From: a bacterium
GTDB lineage: Bacteria > SZUA-79 > Acidulodesulfobacterales > Acidulodesulfobacteraceae
Assembly (NCBI GenBank): GCA_021789605.1
Contig: JAJYJI010000012.1
Location: forward strand, 1-42,500
Direction of reading: 5' to 3'
DNA length: 42,500 bases
Below are positions 1 through 7,183 of this stretch, piece after piece (within the stretch, counting starts at the first letter, position 1; each line of letters begins with the position of its first letter). The position numbers were made by a program, and so were the translations under genes. The notes below the pieces were generated by a model. The model was not told the origin of the DNA and made no database searches. It was given only the letters and a program-made list of their open reading frames with translations.

Positions 1-846
1 GCCGAAGGGCGGGTATCGGAGTTCGGCGAAGACGGATATGATTTGGACGGCGACGTTTCCCTCATACGGGACGGCGGCGATTTTACTTTGATAAATCCGG
101 GTTTTTCGCAGACGTTTTTATACAAGCCCTTATTGGAAGAAATCGTTAAAAATGTTGACGGCATTTCTTTGAAAATGACTATTGCCGGCGAACAGGCGGA
201 AAGAAAAGGAAGGGAATTTTTAAGGATAAGCGCCGTCATTCAGTTTATTTACGAAGAAATCTCCATGGAAGAGTTTCTTGAAACCAAAGCGGGATATATT
301 TCAAGACCTTCCTTTACCACCTCCGTTTACGGGATATACAATATCGCTTCCCCTAAAATTTATCAGCCGGCTTCAGGCGACGGCGACGCGGATTCCCCCA
401 TTAATCCCCGCATGGAAAATCTTCTTATCGCCATAAACAGCAAGCTGGACGTTATCCTTTCGCTGCTTAATCCGGAAACTTCCATATTTGCGGACGTTAA
501 AGAAAAACCGGTATTTATAAGCGGTTCGGGAATTATGTGGACAGAATCCCCTTCGGAACGCCCATCCGGAACAGCCGGCGGAACCGTAGATAAAACGCCC
601 GAGCTTAGGCTGGGCAGCATTATAAAAATTACGATGCTCTTTTCTTCGGTTCCTCAGTTCGTAATAAAAGCCCTTGCGCAGGTCGTTAAAATTATCGATG
701 CGGACGACGGACTAAAAGACGAAGATAAAAAGGGCAAAATATCCGTCGCATGCAAGTTTATAGCCATAAACGAATCGGACAGGGACGAAATAATAAAATT
801 TACCCTTGAAAAACAAAGACAGCAGATTAAAAGAACCTCGTTCTGA
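1..846 (+). CDS. PilZ-domain protein, 5' end outside window
   Basis: The reading frame is open from base 1, so the true start lies upstream; the first internal start is a TTG at 43. The N-terminal half carries a REFLRISAVIQF segment. A helical NPRMENLLIAINSKLDVIL stretch follows at about residue 130. The C-terminal half starts with the PilZ-like VFISGSGIMW and ends with VACKFIAINESDRDEII, typical of PilZ domains of flagellar and c-di-GMP effector proteins. PilZ domains usually bind cyclic di-GMP, but the classical RxxxR motif is not clear here, so binding is uncertain. The gene converges on motB-motA, which is consistent with a role in motility control (inference). Only ten bases separate its stop from the end of motB. 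Confidence 0.72.
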   Translation, partial: AEGRVSEFGEDGYDLDGDVSLIRDGGDFTLINPGFSQTFLYKPLLEEIVKNVDGISLKMTIAGEQAERKGREFLRISAVIQFIYEEISMEEFLETKAGYISRPSFTTSVYGIYNIASPKIYQPASGDGDADSPINPRMENLLIAINSKLDVILSLLNPETSIFADVKEKPVFISGSGIMWTESPSERPSGTAGGTVDKTPELRLGSIIKITMLFSSVPQFVIKALAQVVKIIDADDGLKDEDKKGKISVACKFIAINESDRDEIIKFTLEKQRQQIKRTSF

Positions 847-855
847 AAAAAAATC

Positions 856-1647
856 TTAAGATTTCGGCAGCTGATTGTTCAAAAAAGTGGAAAGAACCAC
901 GATATTAACGCGCCTGTTCAATGCGCGTCCAGCCGCGGTTTCGTTGCTTGCGACTGGCTTATAGCGGCCGTAGCCGGAAGCCGAAAGCCTTGCCGGCGGA
1001 AAATTCACGCTTTTTATGAAAAATCTTAAAACGCTAACGGCTCTGGCCGTGGAAAGGAACCAGTTATCGGGGTATTTTAAGGTGTGGATAGGCGTAGAAT
1101 CTGTATATCCCTCGATTACGATGTTGTTTTTTTCCTTAAGCAATTCGGATGCTATATATTTGAGGAGCGGACGGTATTTTTTAACTATCCTTGAACTGCC
1201 GGATGCGAAAAAGCTTGAACCTTTTAGGGATATGACAAGCCCCCTAGTGGATTTAAAAATACGGAGCGAAGACTTGTAAGAGCTGTTGCCGGCTTTAAAC
1301 GTTTTTATGTTTTGTTCTAAACCGCTGAAAACATTACTCTCGTGTATTTCTTCCTTAATAAGCTTTTTGTTGGATTTGGAAACCTTGAACTCGGAAGGGG
1401 CAACCTTGCTGACTATTAATTTGGGAGTCGAAGCTACGTTTGGCTTAGAGGAAGAAACCGTAATAAATTTATTTGCCCCGAAAGCCTGCTGAATCGATTC
1501 GGAAAGTTCCCTGAGCCTGACGTTGTTAACCTTGGATATGGCAAACATTACTATAAAAAAAGAAAGAAGCGTCGTTAAAAAATCTCCGTAGCTTATCATC
1601 CATCTTTCGGAATTGGAATGTTCGGGACACTTCTTTTTTCTTCCCAT
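856..1647 (-). CDS. motB: Flagellar motor stator protein MotB
   Basis: A 263-residue MotB. A short basic N-terminus is followed by one membrane segment beginning SYGDFLTTLLSFFIVMFAIS. Asp22 is the expected ion-carrying residue. After a linker of about 90 residues comes a C-terminal OmpA-like peptidoglycan-binding domain with VIEGYTDSTPI, LSTARAVSVLRFF and GRALNRRVNIVVL. Together with MotA it forms the stator that couples ion flow to rotation. Whether the ion is H+ or Na+ cannot be read safely from the sequence. It starts two bases after the motA stop, so the two are co-transcribed. A palindrome AAATCTTAAGATTT at 851-864 overlaps its stop and is followed on the minus strand by a T-run, making a weak possible terminator. 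Confidence 0.93.
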   Translation of the reverse strand: MGRKKKCPEHSNSERWMISYGDFLTTLLSFFIVMFAISKVNNVRLRELSESIQQAFGANKFITVSSSKPNVASTPKLIVSKVAPSEFKVSKSNKKLIKEEIHESNVFSGLEQNIKTFKAGNSSYKSSLRIFKSTRGLVISLKGSSFFASGSSRIVKKYRPLLKYIASELLKEKNNIVIEGYTDSTPIHTLKYPDNWFLSTARAVSVLRFFIKSVNFPPARLSASGYGRYKPVASNETAAGRALNRRVNIVVLSTFLNNQLPKS

Positions 1648-1649
1648 TT

Positions 1650-2432
1650 TTATTCCTCCTTATTTTTTATTTCGTATATTCTTTTCTGTTCGGCGTTTAA
1701 AAAAGATTTTAGCTTTTCTTCTATGAGCCGCGGATTTTCGCCGTTCTGAATGGAGCGTATTCCCATAAGAATGAGTTCGTATCTTAGAACTTTTACTTTA
1801 AGATTCATCTTAAGTTTGCTCGATATGGGGAATAAAACGGTATTTGCGAATGCAAGTCCGTACAAAGTCGCGGTAAAGGCGACGGCTATGCCGGCCCCGA
1901 GCCTGTTCGGCTCGTCTAAATGCTGCATGACGTGGATAAGTCCCAGCACCGCGCCTATTATGCCGAGGGTAGGGGAGTATCCTCCAGCCTGCTCGAAAAT
2001 TTTAACGCTTTCTTCCCCAAACTCTTCTATGTTCGAAAGCTCCGTTTCCATAATCTCCATTACCACCTGCGGGTCTATTCCGTCCACTACCAGCAGAAGC
2101 GCTTTTTTTATAAAAGGGTCGGGGGTAGCTTCGATATCGGATTCTAATGCGAGCACGCCGTTTTTCCTGGCTTTGGTGGCATAATTAAGCAGGTCGGATA
2201 TGGTATTTTCGTAATCTACTTTTTCCGATAAAACGACTTCTTTAACGGAGCCGATAGCTTTTTTGAGGTTGTCCATCCGGTTTCCGGCAATGGTGGCGCC
2301 GGCGGTTCCTACTATGACGATAGTAAAACCTATGGGGTCTATAAGCTGCATTAGATTTGAGCCCTGCAGGAAATTTCCGAATATTATTCCGCCGACCCCG
2401 AGAATAAAACCTATTATAGTCGCTAAATCCAT
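1650..2432 (-). CDS. motA: Flagellar motor stator protein MotA
   Basis: A 260-residue MotA/PomA-type protein, the usual length for the short MotA class. It starts MDLATIIGFILGVGGIIFGNF and has four hydrophobic segments, two near the N-terminus and two after residue 145. The conserved GGYSPTLGIIGAVLGLIHVM stretch contains the functional proline at the third membrane segment. The cytoplasmic loop between segments 2 and 3 carries the acidic and basic residues that contact the FliG rotor in this family. It is the first gene of a motA-motB operon read leftward. The 160-base divergent spacer to the flgJ-like gene is very AT-rich and must hold promoters for both directions. Confidence 0.94.
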   Translation of the reverse strand: MDLATIIGFILGVGGIIFGNFLQGSNLMQLIDPIGFTIVIVGTAGATIAGNRMDNLKKAIGSVKEVVLSEKVDYENTISDLLNYATKARKNGVLALESDIEATPDPFIKKALLLVVDGIDPQVVMEIMETELSNIEEFGEESVKIFEQAGGYSPTLGIIGAVLGLIHVMQHLDEPNRLGAGIAVAFTATLYGLAFANTVLFPISSKLKMNLKVKVLRYELILMGIRSIQNGENPRLIEEKLKSFLNAEQKRIYEIKNKEE

Positions 2433-2548
2433 ATCTTTGGCATATTTAAGATTTCTTTAATTTTCATTATTATATTACATATAATATATTTTTTAAATAA
2501 TTTCTTCATATTTTTTCAATACATATTTTTTAAATGAACATATTATGA

Positions 2549-2554
2549 TACAAT
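2549..2554 (+). promoter_or_regulatory. Possible extended -10 promoter of the flgJ-like gene
   Basis: TACAAT preceded by TG one base upstream (TGATACAAT) forms an extended -10 element about 40 bases before the first start codon of the rod-protein gene. No good -35 is seen. It lies in the AT-rich divergent region shared with motA. Sequence-only call. Confidence 0.35.
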
Positions 2555-2594
2555 ATTACAATGAAACGTCGCGAAAATATGCCTCTAAATATAA

Positions 2595-3575
2595 TTGCGG
2601 CTTATGCCCCGTTTAATTAAACTTTTAATTAACATTGCCGACTTTATGGATATAACGGACGCTTTAAAACCTTCGTCTTTGCCACCTTTAAACTCGGATA
2701 ACGGAATTGAGCAGAAAAACGGGGTTTCCCGGAACGGGGTTCCGCAGGACGCAATTTCGCCCGAAGAGCTTAAGGAAATTAAGGCCGTCGCTTCCAAGTT
2801 CGAAGGCCTTTTTTTAAATATGATTTTTGATTCTATGGCGAAAGAAGTACAGAAAGGCTCTTTTATAGACCGCGGAACCGGTTATAAAATTTTTAATTCG
2901 CTTTTTTACGAAGCGGTCGCGAACAATGAAAGTTACGGCAAGGGCATCGGCATCGCAAGGATGATAGTAGATTATTTTAAGGAGCATCCTTCCCTCATCG
3001 CAAAGGACGGGCTTAAAGGGCTCGATTCTTCCGCGTCCAAACTTTTTGCGTCCAACAATCTGTTTCAGGCTTACAATTTATCTTCCAGATACGGCGGCGG
3101 AAGCGGCGGGCAAAATCTGACGGGGAGGGGCGAAAGCGAAAGCGGAAGCGCGGTTTTAAACGAAGATTACGTTACCGCGGACGGTTTGGCGAAAAAAGCC
3201 TCCGAAATTTACGGAGTTCCTTACAATTTAATTAAAGCGGTAATAAAAATGGAATCCGGATTTAATCCTTACGCCGTTTCCGTCAAGGGAGCCGTGGGGC
3301 TTATGCAGCTTATGCCGGAAACCGCCCAGGAACTCGGCGTAAATCCTTACGACCCCGAAGGAAATGTTTTCGGAGGAACTATGTATCTTAAAAAACTTTT
3401 GGACGCTTATAACGGAAATACCGGGCTTGCGCTTGCGGCATATAACGCCGGAACGGGAAACGTAGAAAAATACGGCGGCATACCTCCGTTTGAAGAAACA
3501 GAAGATTACGTTAAGACCGTTCTGTCGTATTACCGCGGATATAATTCCGATTCCGGTTCGCAATCCGATACTTAA
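2595..3575 (+). CDS. flgJ: FlgJ-type rod-binding protein fused to lytic transglycosylase
   Basis: Up to 326 residues with two domains. Residues about 60-135 match the FlgJ N-terminal rod-binding domain ([42 protein letters not shown]). Residues about 200-320 are a soluble lytic transglycosylase domain with catalytic Glu in [11 protein letters not shown], then [13 protein letters not shown] and [13 protein letters not shown]. Classical FlgJ of gamma-proteobacteria carries a glucosaminidase at this place; here a lytic transglycosylase does the wall-cutting. It would open peptidoglycan while the rod is assembled. The start is uncertain: TTG 2595, ATG 2604 and ATG 2646 (MDITDALK) are in frame and none has a clear ribosome binding site. 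A Gly/Ser-rich linker joins the domains. Confidence 0.88.
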   Translation: MRLMPRLIKLLINIADFMDITDALKPSSLPPLNSDNGIEQKNGVSRNGVPQDAISPEELKEIKAVASKFEGLFLNMIFDSMAKEVQKGSFIDRGTGYKIFNSLFYEAVANNESYGKGIGIARMIVDYFKEHPSLIAKDGLKGLDSSASKLFASNNLFQAYNLSSRYGGGSGGQNLTGRGESESGSAVLNEDYVTADGLAKKASEIYGVPYNLIKAVIKMESGFNPYAVSVKGAVGLMQLMPETAQELGVNPYDPEGNVFGGTMYLKKLLDAYNGNTGLALAAYNAGTGNVEKYGGIPPFEETEDYVKTVLSYYRGYNSDSGSQSDT

Positions 3576-3730
3576 CGCGCATAAAATATAATTAAAATTT
3601 AAAAAATTAAATACAATCAAATTAATGTCCGGAATTTATTTTCAAGGCGCCCTATGCGCCCTATAAACCAAGCATTATCCGGGCATATTATGTATAAATT
3701 TGCAAAACTGGTAAAACAGGCGGCGGCAAT

Positions 3731-5053
3731 ATGGGACGGCTTCTCGATTTAAAAGAATACTGCGATTCCTTGGAAGGCGCGGCGCCTTTCTTAATCAAGG
3801 GGAAACTTACCAAAGCCGTGGGGCTTGTTCTCGAAACAAGATACCCCGGACTTTCCATCGGAAAAATATGCCGCATAGAAAATGAAAAATCCGGCGCTTC
3901 GGATTGCATCAAAGCCGAGGTCATAGGCTTCAATAACGATAAATCCATACTTATGCCGTACGGCGATACCTCCGGCATCAGTTTGGACAGCAACGTCCTT
4001 CTGCTTGACGAAGAAGAAAAATTTCCGGCGGGGGAAGGGCTTAAGGGGAGGGTTTTAGATTCGTTCGGCAATCCTTTAGACGATAAAGGAAAAATTTCCT
4101 GCTGCGATTACGCAAAAATCGTTAACGAACCCCCTTCGCCCCTTTCAAGAAAAAGGATTCAGGAGATTATGGACGTAGGAGTCAGGACGATAAATTCCCT
4201 GCTTACCATCGGCAAGGGACAAAGGATAGGTATCTTTGCCGGTTCGGGGGTAGGCAAAAGCACTCTTCTCGGCATGATTACCAAATATTCCAAATCTGAC
4301 GTAAACGTTATTGCCCTTATCGGAGAAAGGGGACGCGAAGTCAAAGAGTTTATCGAAAAAAATCTCGGAGAAGAAGGTTTAAAAAAATCCGTCGTTATAG
4401 TCGCTACATCCGATAAATCCCCGCTCGTGAGGCTGCGGGGCGCGTTCGCCGCAACCGCCGTCGCCGAATATTTCAGGGATAAGGGGAATGACGTTTTATT
4501 TCTAATGGATTCCATAACCAGGTTCGCAATGGCTTCGCGCGAAATAGGCTTATCCGCGGGAGAGCCTCCCACGGCAAGGGGCTATACCCCGTCCGTATTC
4601 AGCGTCCTGCCGAAACTCTTGGAAAGAGCCGCTATTTCCGATAAGGGAAGCATTACCGGAATATATACCGTTTTAGTGGAAGGGGACGACATGAACGAGC
4701 CCGTTTCCGACACGGTAAGGTCGATATTGGACGGGCATATAGTTCTTTCGAGAAAAATTGCCGAAAACGGCATTTTCCCGGCGGTAGACGTTTTAAACAG
4801 CCTGTCGAGGGTTATGCCGGACATCGTTTCCGGCGACCATATGCTTAAAGCAAGGGATATCCTTAAAGTCGTTTCGGAATACCGAATCAACGAAGACCTT
4901 ATAAATATAGGCGCATATTCCAAGGGCTCCAACGATAAGATAGACTTTGCCATAGACCATATTTCCGGAATAGACGATTTTATTAGGCAGACGCCTGACG
5001 AGCGGTATTCGTTCGATGAAAGTTTAAACGGGTTAAAGGCATTGCTCGGCTAA
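3731..5053 (+). CDS. fliI: Flagellar export ATPase FliI
   Basis: A 440-residue F1-beta-like ATPase of normal FliI length. The Walker A motif GSGVGKST is at residues 171-178, preceded by GRVLDSFGNPLD. The family stretch VVIVATSDKSPLVRLRGAFA and the Walker B strand VLFLMDSITRFAMASREIGL are present, as is GEPPTARGYTPSVFS. FliI powers and orders export of flagellar subunits through the flagellar type III apparatus, normally with FliH and FliJ. Neither of those is next to it here; it stands between the flgJ-like gene and mqnC. The chosen ATG has only a weak upstream purine stretch. A non-flagellar type III (SctN) role is unlikely because all neighbours are flagellar. Confidence 0.92.
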   Translation: MGRLLDLKEYCDSLEGAAPFLIKGKLTKAVGLVLETRYPGLSIGKICRIENEKSGASDCIKAEVIGFNNDKSILMPYGDTSGISLDSNVLLLDEEEKFPAGEGLKGRVLDSFGNPLDDKGKISCCDYAKIVNEPPSPLSRKRIQEIMDVGVRTINSLLTIGKGQRIGIFAGSGVGKSTLLGMITKYSKSDVNVIALIGERGREVKEFIEKNLGEEGLKKSVVIVATSDKSPLVRLRGAFAATAVAEYFRDKGNDVLFLMDSITRFAMASREIGLSAGEPPTARGYTPSVFSVLPKLLERAAISDKGSITGIYTVLVEGDDMNEPVSDTVRSILDGHIVLSRKIAENGIFPAVDVLNSLSRVMPDIVSGDHMLKARDILKVVSEYRINEDLINIGAYSKGSNDKIDFAIDHISGIDDFIRQTPDERYSFDESLNGLKALLG

Positions 5054-5079
5054 TTTTTACGAAAAATTTATTTAATATC

Positions 5080-6162
5080 ATGGCGGATAAAAAGAATACT
5101 TTAAGCGGCGGCGATGAAATAAAACTTAAAAGCCGCATAAATAAAGAGGAGGCGCTGTCCATGCTTAAAAGCGAAAGCCTTTTAGGCATTGGAAGAATCG
5201 CCGACGGCGTCAGAAAATCCAAACATTCCGAAAATACGGTTACTTTTATTATAGACAGAAACATTAATTACACCAACGTTTGCGTTTCGGAGTGCAGATT
5301 CTGCGCATTTTACAAAAAAAAAGGAGCCGCCGGCGCTTACATACTGTCAAAAAAAGAAATATTCGATAAAATAAAAGAAACCAAAGACCTTTCGGGAACG
5401 CAGATTCTTCTTCAGGGAGGTTTAAATCCGGATATAGGCATAGGTTATTATTTAGACCTTTTGAGTGAAATAAAGGAGAAATTCGATATCCATATCCATG
5501 CCTTTTCGCCGCCCGAGATAATTTATATGGCGGATGCTAACGGCATTACCGTAAAAGAAACCGTGCGCCTTTTAAAAGAAGCGGGTCTTGGCTCCGTACC
5601 GGGCGGCGGGGCGGAAATATTAGTTGACAGGGTCAGAAAAAAAATCAGCCCCAATAAAATCGACAGCGAAAAATGGCTCGGCGTGATGGAAGAAGTTCAC
5701 AGGGCCGGATTAAATTCTTCGGCGACTATGATGTTCGGAACGGTGGAAACGGACGAAGACATCATTGACCATCTCGTCAAACTGCGCCGCCTGCAGGACA
5801 GAACCGGCGGGTTTAAAGCTTTTATTCCGTGGAGTTTTCAAAGCAAAAATACCGCCCTTAATCCTCGCGGAGTTTACGGGCATTATTATTTAAAGGTTCT
5901 CGCGATTTCGAGGATTGTTTTGGATAATTTCGACAACATTCAGGCTTCGTGGGTTACTCAGGGGGCAAAAATGGGACAGGTCGCTTTAAGTTTCGGCGCA
6001 AACGATATGGGTTCCACCATGCTCGAAGAAAACGTCGTCAAAGCCGCCGGAACTTCCAATAACGCGGTCGATGAAAAAACGATGGTAAAACTTATTAAAG
6101 ACGCGGGATTTATTCCGGCGCAAAGAGCCAATAATTATGAAATAATAAAATTTTATAAATAA
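5080..6162 (+). CDS. mqnC: Cyclic dehypoxanthinyl futalosine synthase MqnC (radical SAM)
   Basis: A 360-residue radical SAM enzyme. The iron-sulfur ligands are Cys68, Cys72 and Cys75 in CVSECRFC, preceded by DRNINYTNV. MqnC hallmarks follow: LQGGLNPDIGIGYYLDLL, HIHAFSPPEI, SVPGGGAEILVDRVRKKISP, FKAFIPWSFQ, NIQASWVTQGAKMGQ and GANDMGSTMLEENVV. MqnC cyclises dehypoxanthinyl futalosine in the futalosine route to menaquinone. The other mqn genes are not in the window. It begins 27 bases after fliI, so it may be read with it. It is a distant paralogue of the CofH-like protein at 25568, which provides a useful internal comparison. Confidence 0.92.
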   Translation: MADKKNTLSGGDEIKLKSRINKEEALSMLKSESLLGIGRIADGVRKSKHSENTVTFIIDRNINYTNVCVSECRFCAFYKKKGAAGAYILSKKEIFDKIKETKDLSGTQILLQGGLNPDIGIGYYLDLLSEIKEKFDIHIHAFSPPEIIYMADANGITVKETVRLLKEAGLGSVPGGGAEILVDRVRKKISPNKIDSEKWLGVMEEVHRAGLNSSATMMFGTVETDEDIIDHLVKLRRLQDRTGGFKAFIPWSFQSKNTALNPRGVYGHYYLKVLAISRIVLDNFDNIQASWVTQGAKMGQVALSFGANDMGSTMLEENVVKAAGTSNNAVDEKTMVKLIKDAGFIPAQRANNYEIIKFYK

Positions 6163-6210
6163 TTATCTTGAAATTATTTTATAATTGCATTAAATTAAAG
6201 ATATATATAC

Positions 6211-6240
6211 TTGACGGTAAAAATCCATAGGGTTTTAAAT
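6211..6240 (+). promoter_or_regulatory. Probable sigma70-type promoter of dksA
   Basis: TTGACG at 6211-6216 and TTAAAT at 6235-6240, separated by 18 bases. The elements lie 33 bases before the GTG start of the dksA-like gene, leaving room for a short leader with its ribosome binding site. Confidence 0.5.
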
Positions 6241-6272
6241 CTAAATTAATTAAAGAAGAAGGAAACAGTTTA

Positions 6273-6635
6273 GTGGATGAAGAAAAGCTTTTGCGCTTTA
6301 AAAACATACTGAACAAAAAAATGGAATCCCTGCTCAGCGAAGCATTGAAAACCGTAGATACCATGATTAAGGAGGACGACAATTTTCCCGACCCCTCCGA
6401 CAGGGCGACGTTAGAATCCGACAGAAACTTTGAGCTTAGGATAAGAGACAGGGAGAGGAAGCTTATTCCTAAAATAAAAGAAGCGTTGGAGCGGATAGAA
6501 AACGGAACTTACGGCATATGCGAAGAATGCGGCGGGGAAATATCCGAAAAAAGATTGGAATCTAGGCCGGAGGCTACTATGTGTATCGTCTGCAAGACTA
6601 AAGAGGAAGAGTTAGAAAAAAAATCCAACATATAA
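6273..6635 (+). CDS. DksA/TraR family zinc-finger regulator
   Basis: 120 residues with the DksA layout. Two N-terminal helices carry DPSDRATLESDRNFELRIRD and are followed by a C4 zinc finger, CEECGGEISEKRLESRPEA then CIVCK (CxxC-x17-CxxC). DksA-type proteins enter the RNA polymerase secondary channel and tune transcription with ppGpp. The DPSD part of the coiled-coil tip is comparable to the acidic tip residues of DksA, so a regulatory role is likely. The start is GTG 6273, supported by GAAGAAGG at 6254-6261. The stop codon lies inside a TATAAC tandem repeat (6631-6653). It may be the true DksA or one of several short paralogues. Confidence 0.85.
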   Translation: MDEEKLLRFKNILNKKMESLLSEALKTVDTMIKEDDNFPDPSDRATLESDRNFELRIRDRERKLIPKIKEALERIENGTYGICEECGGEISEKRLESRPEATMCIVCKTKEEELEKKSNI

Positions 6636-6653
6636 CTATAACTATAACTATAA
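6631..6653 (+). repeat. Hexanucleotide tandem repeat TATAAC over the dksA stop codon
   Basis: TATAAC occurs three times in a row, followed by a partial fourth copy. The TAA stop of the dksA-like gene (6633-6635) is in the first unit. Slippage here would not alter the protein except at the very end, because each unit carries TAA in the same frame. Confidence 0.8.
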
Positions 6654-6701
6654 TAACGCAAATATATAATATTAAAATTAAAGTAAAATTTTAAAAATAT
6701 C

Positions 6702-7100
6702 ATGATAAGTTCATTTTCAAAAATTTGCCGTCCGCGCAAAAGGATACTTGTCGCGGAAGACAATAAAATGCATTCTGAACTTTTAAAGATAATCATACAG
6801 TCTTCTTTCGACGCGGACGTCGTTATCGCGGAGAACGGCAGGGAAGCGTTGGATAAAATTGAGGAAGACGGCCTTTTCGACCTGATAATAATCGATATAA
6901 TGATTCCAGAGGTTAACGGACTCGACATCCTTAAAACTTTCAGGAAGGCTTACGATAAAGTCCCCGTTTTAATGCTGAGCGCTTTAAGCGACAAAGACAC
7001 CGTAGCAAAAAGCTTTGGCCTTGGCGCGACGGACTATATATCTAAGCCCATTATAAAAGACTTATTAAAAGAAAGGATAGGCCGTCTGCTTAAAAATTGA
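6702..7100 (+). CDS. Single-domain response regulator (CheY-like)
   Basis: 132 residues forming one receiver domain after a short basic lead. The acidic pair is in ILVAEDNKMH, the phospho-acceptor is Asp65 in LIIIDIMIPEVNG, the switch Ser/Thr is in VPVLMLSALS and the conserved Lys is in ISKPI. No output domain is present, so it would act by protein contact or phosphorelay. It lies about 80 bases before the large hybrid kinase, its most likely partner (inference from position). The start ATG is at 6702. Confidence 0.88.
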   Translation: MISSFSKICRPRKRILVAEDNKMHSELLKIIIQSSFDADVVIAENGREALDKIEEDGLFDLIIIDIMIPEVNGLDILKTFRKAYDKVPVLMLSALSDKDTVAKSFGLGATDYISKPIIKDLLKERIGRLLKN

Positions 7101-7183
7101 CGGTAAAAAAACCGCAAGAATTACGAAACGGAAACCGGCAAAAGACAAAAAAAAATAAAAAATAAAGGAGAATACGCGCTTTT

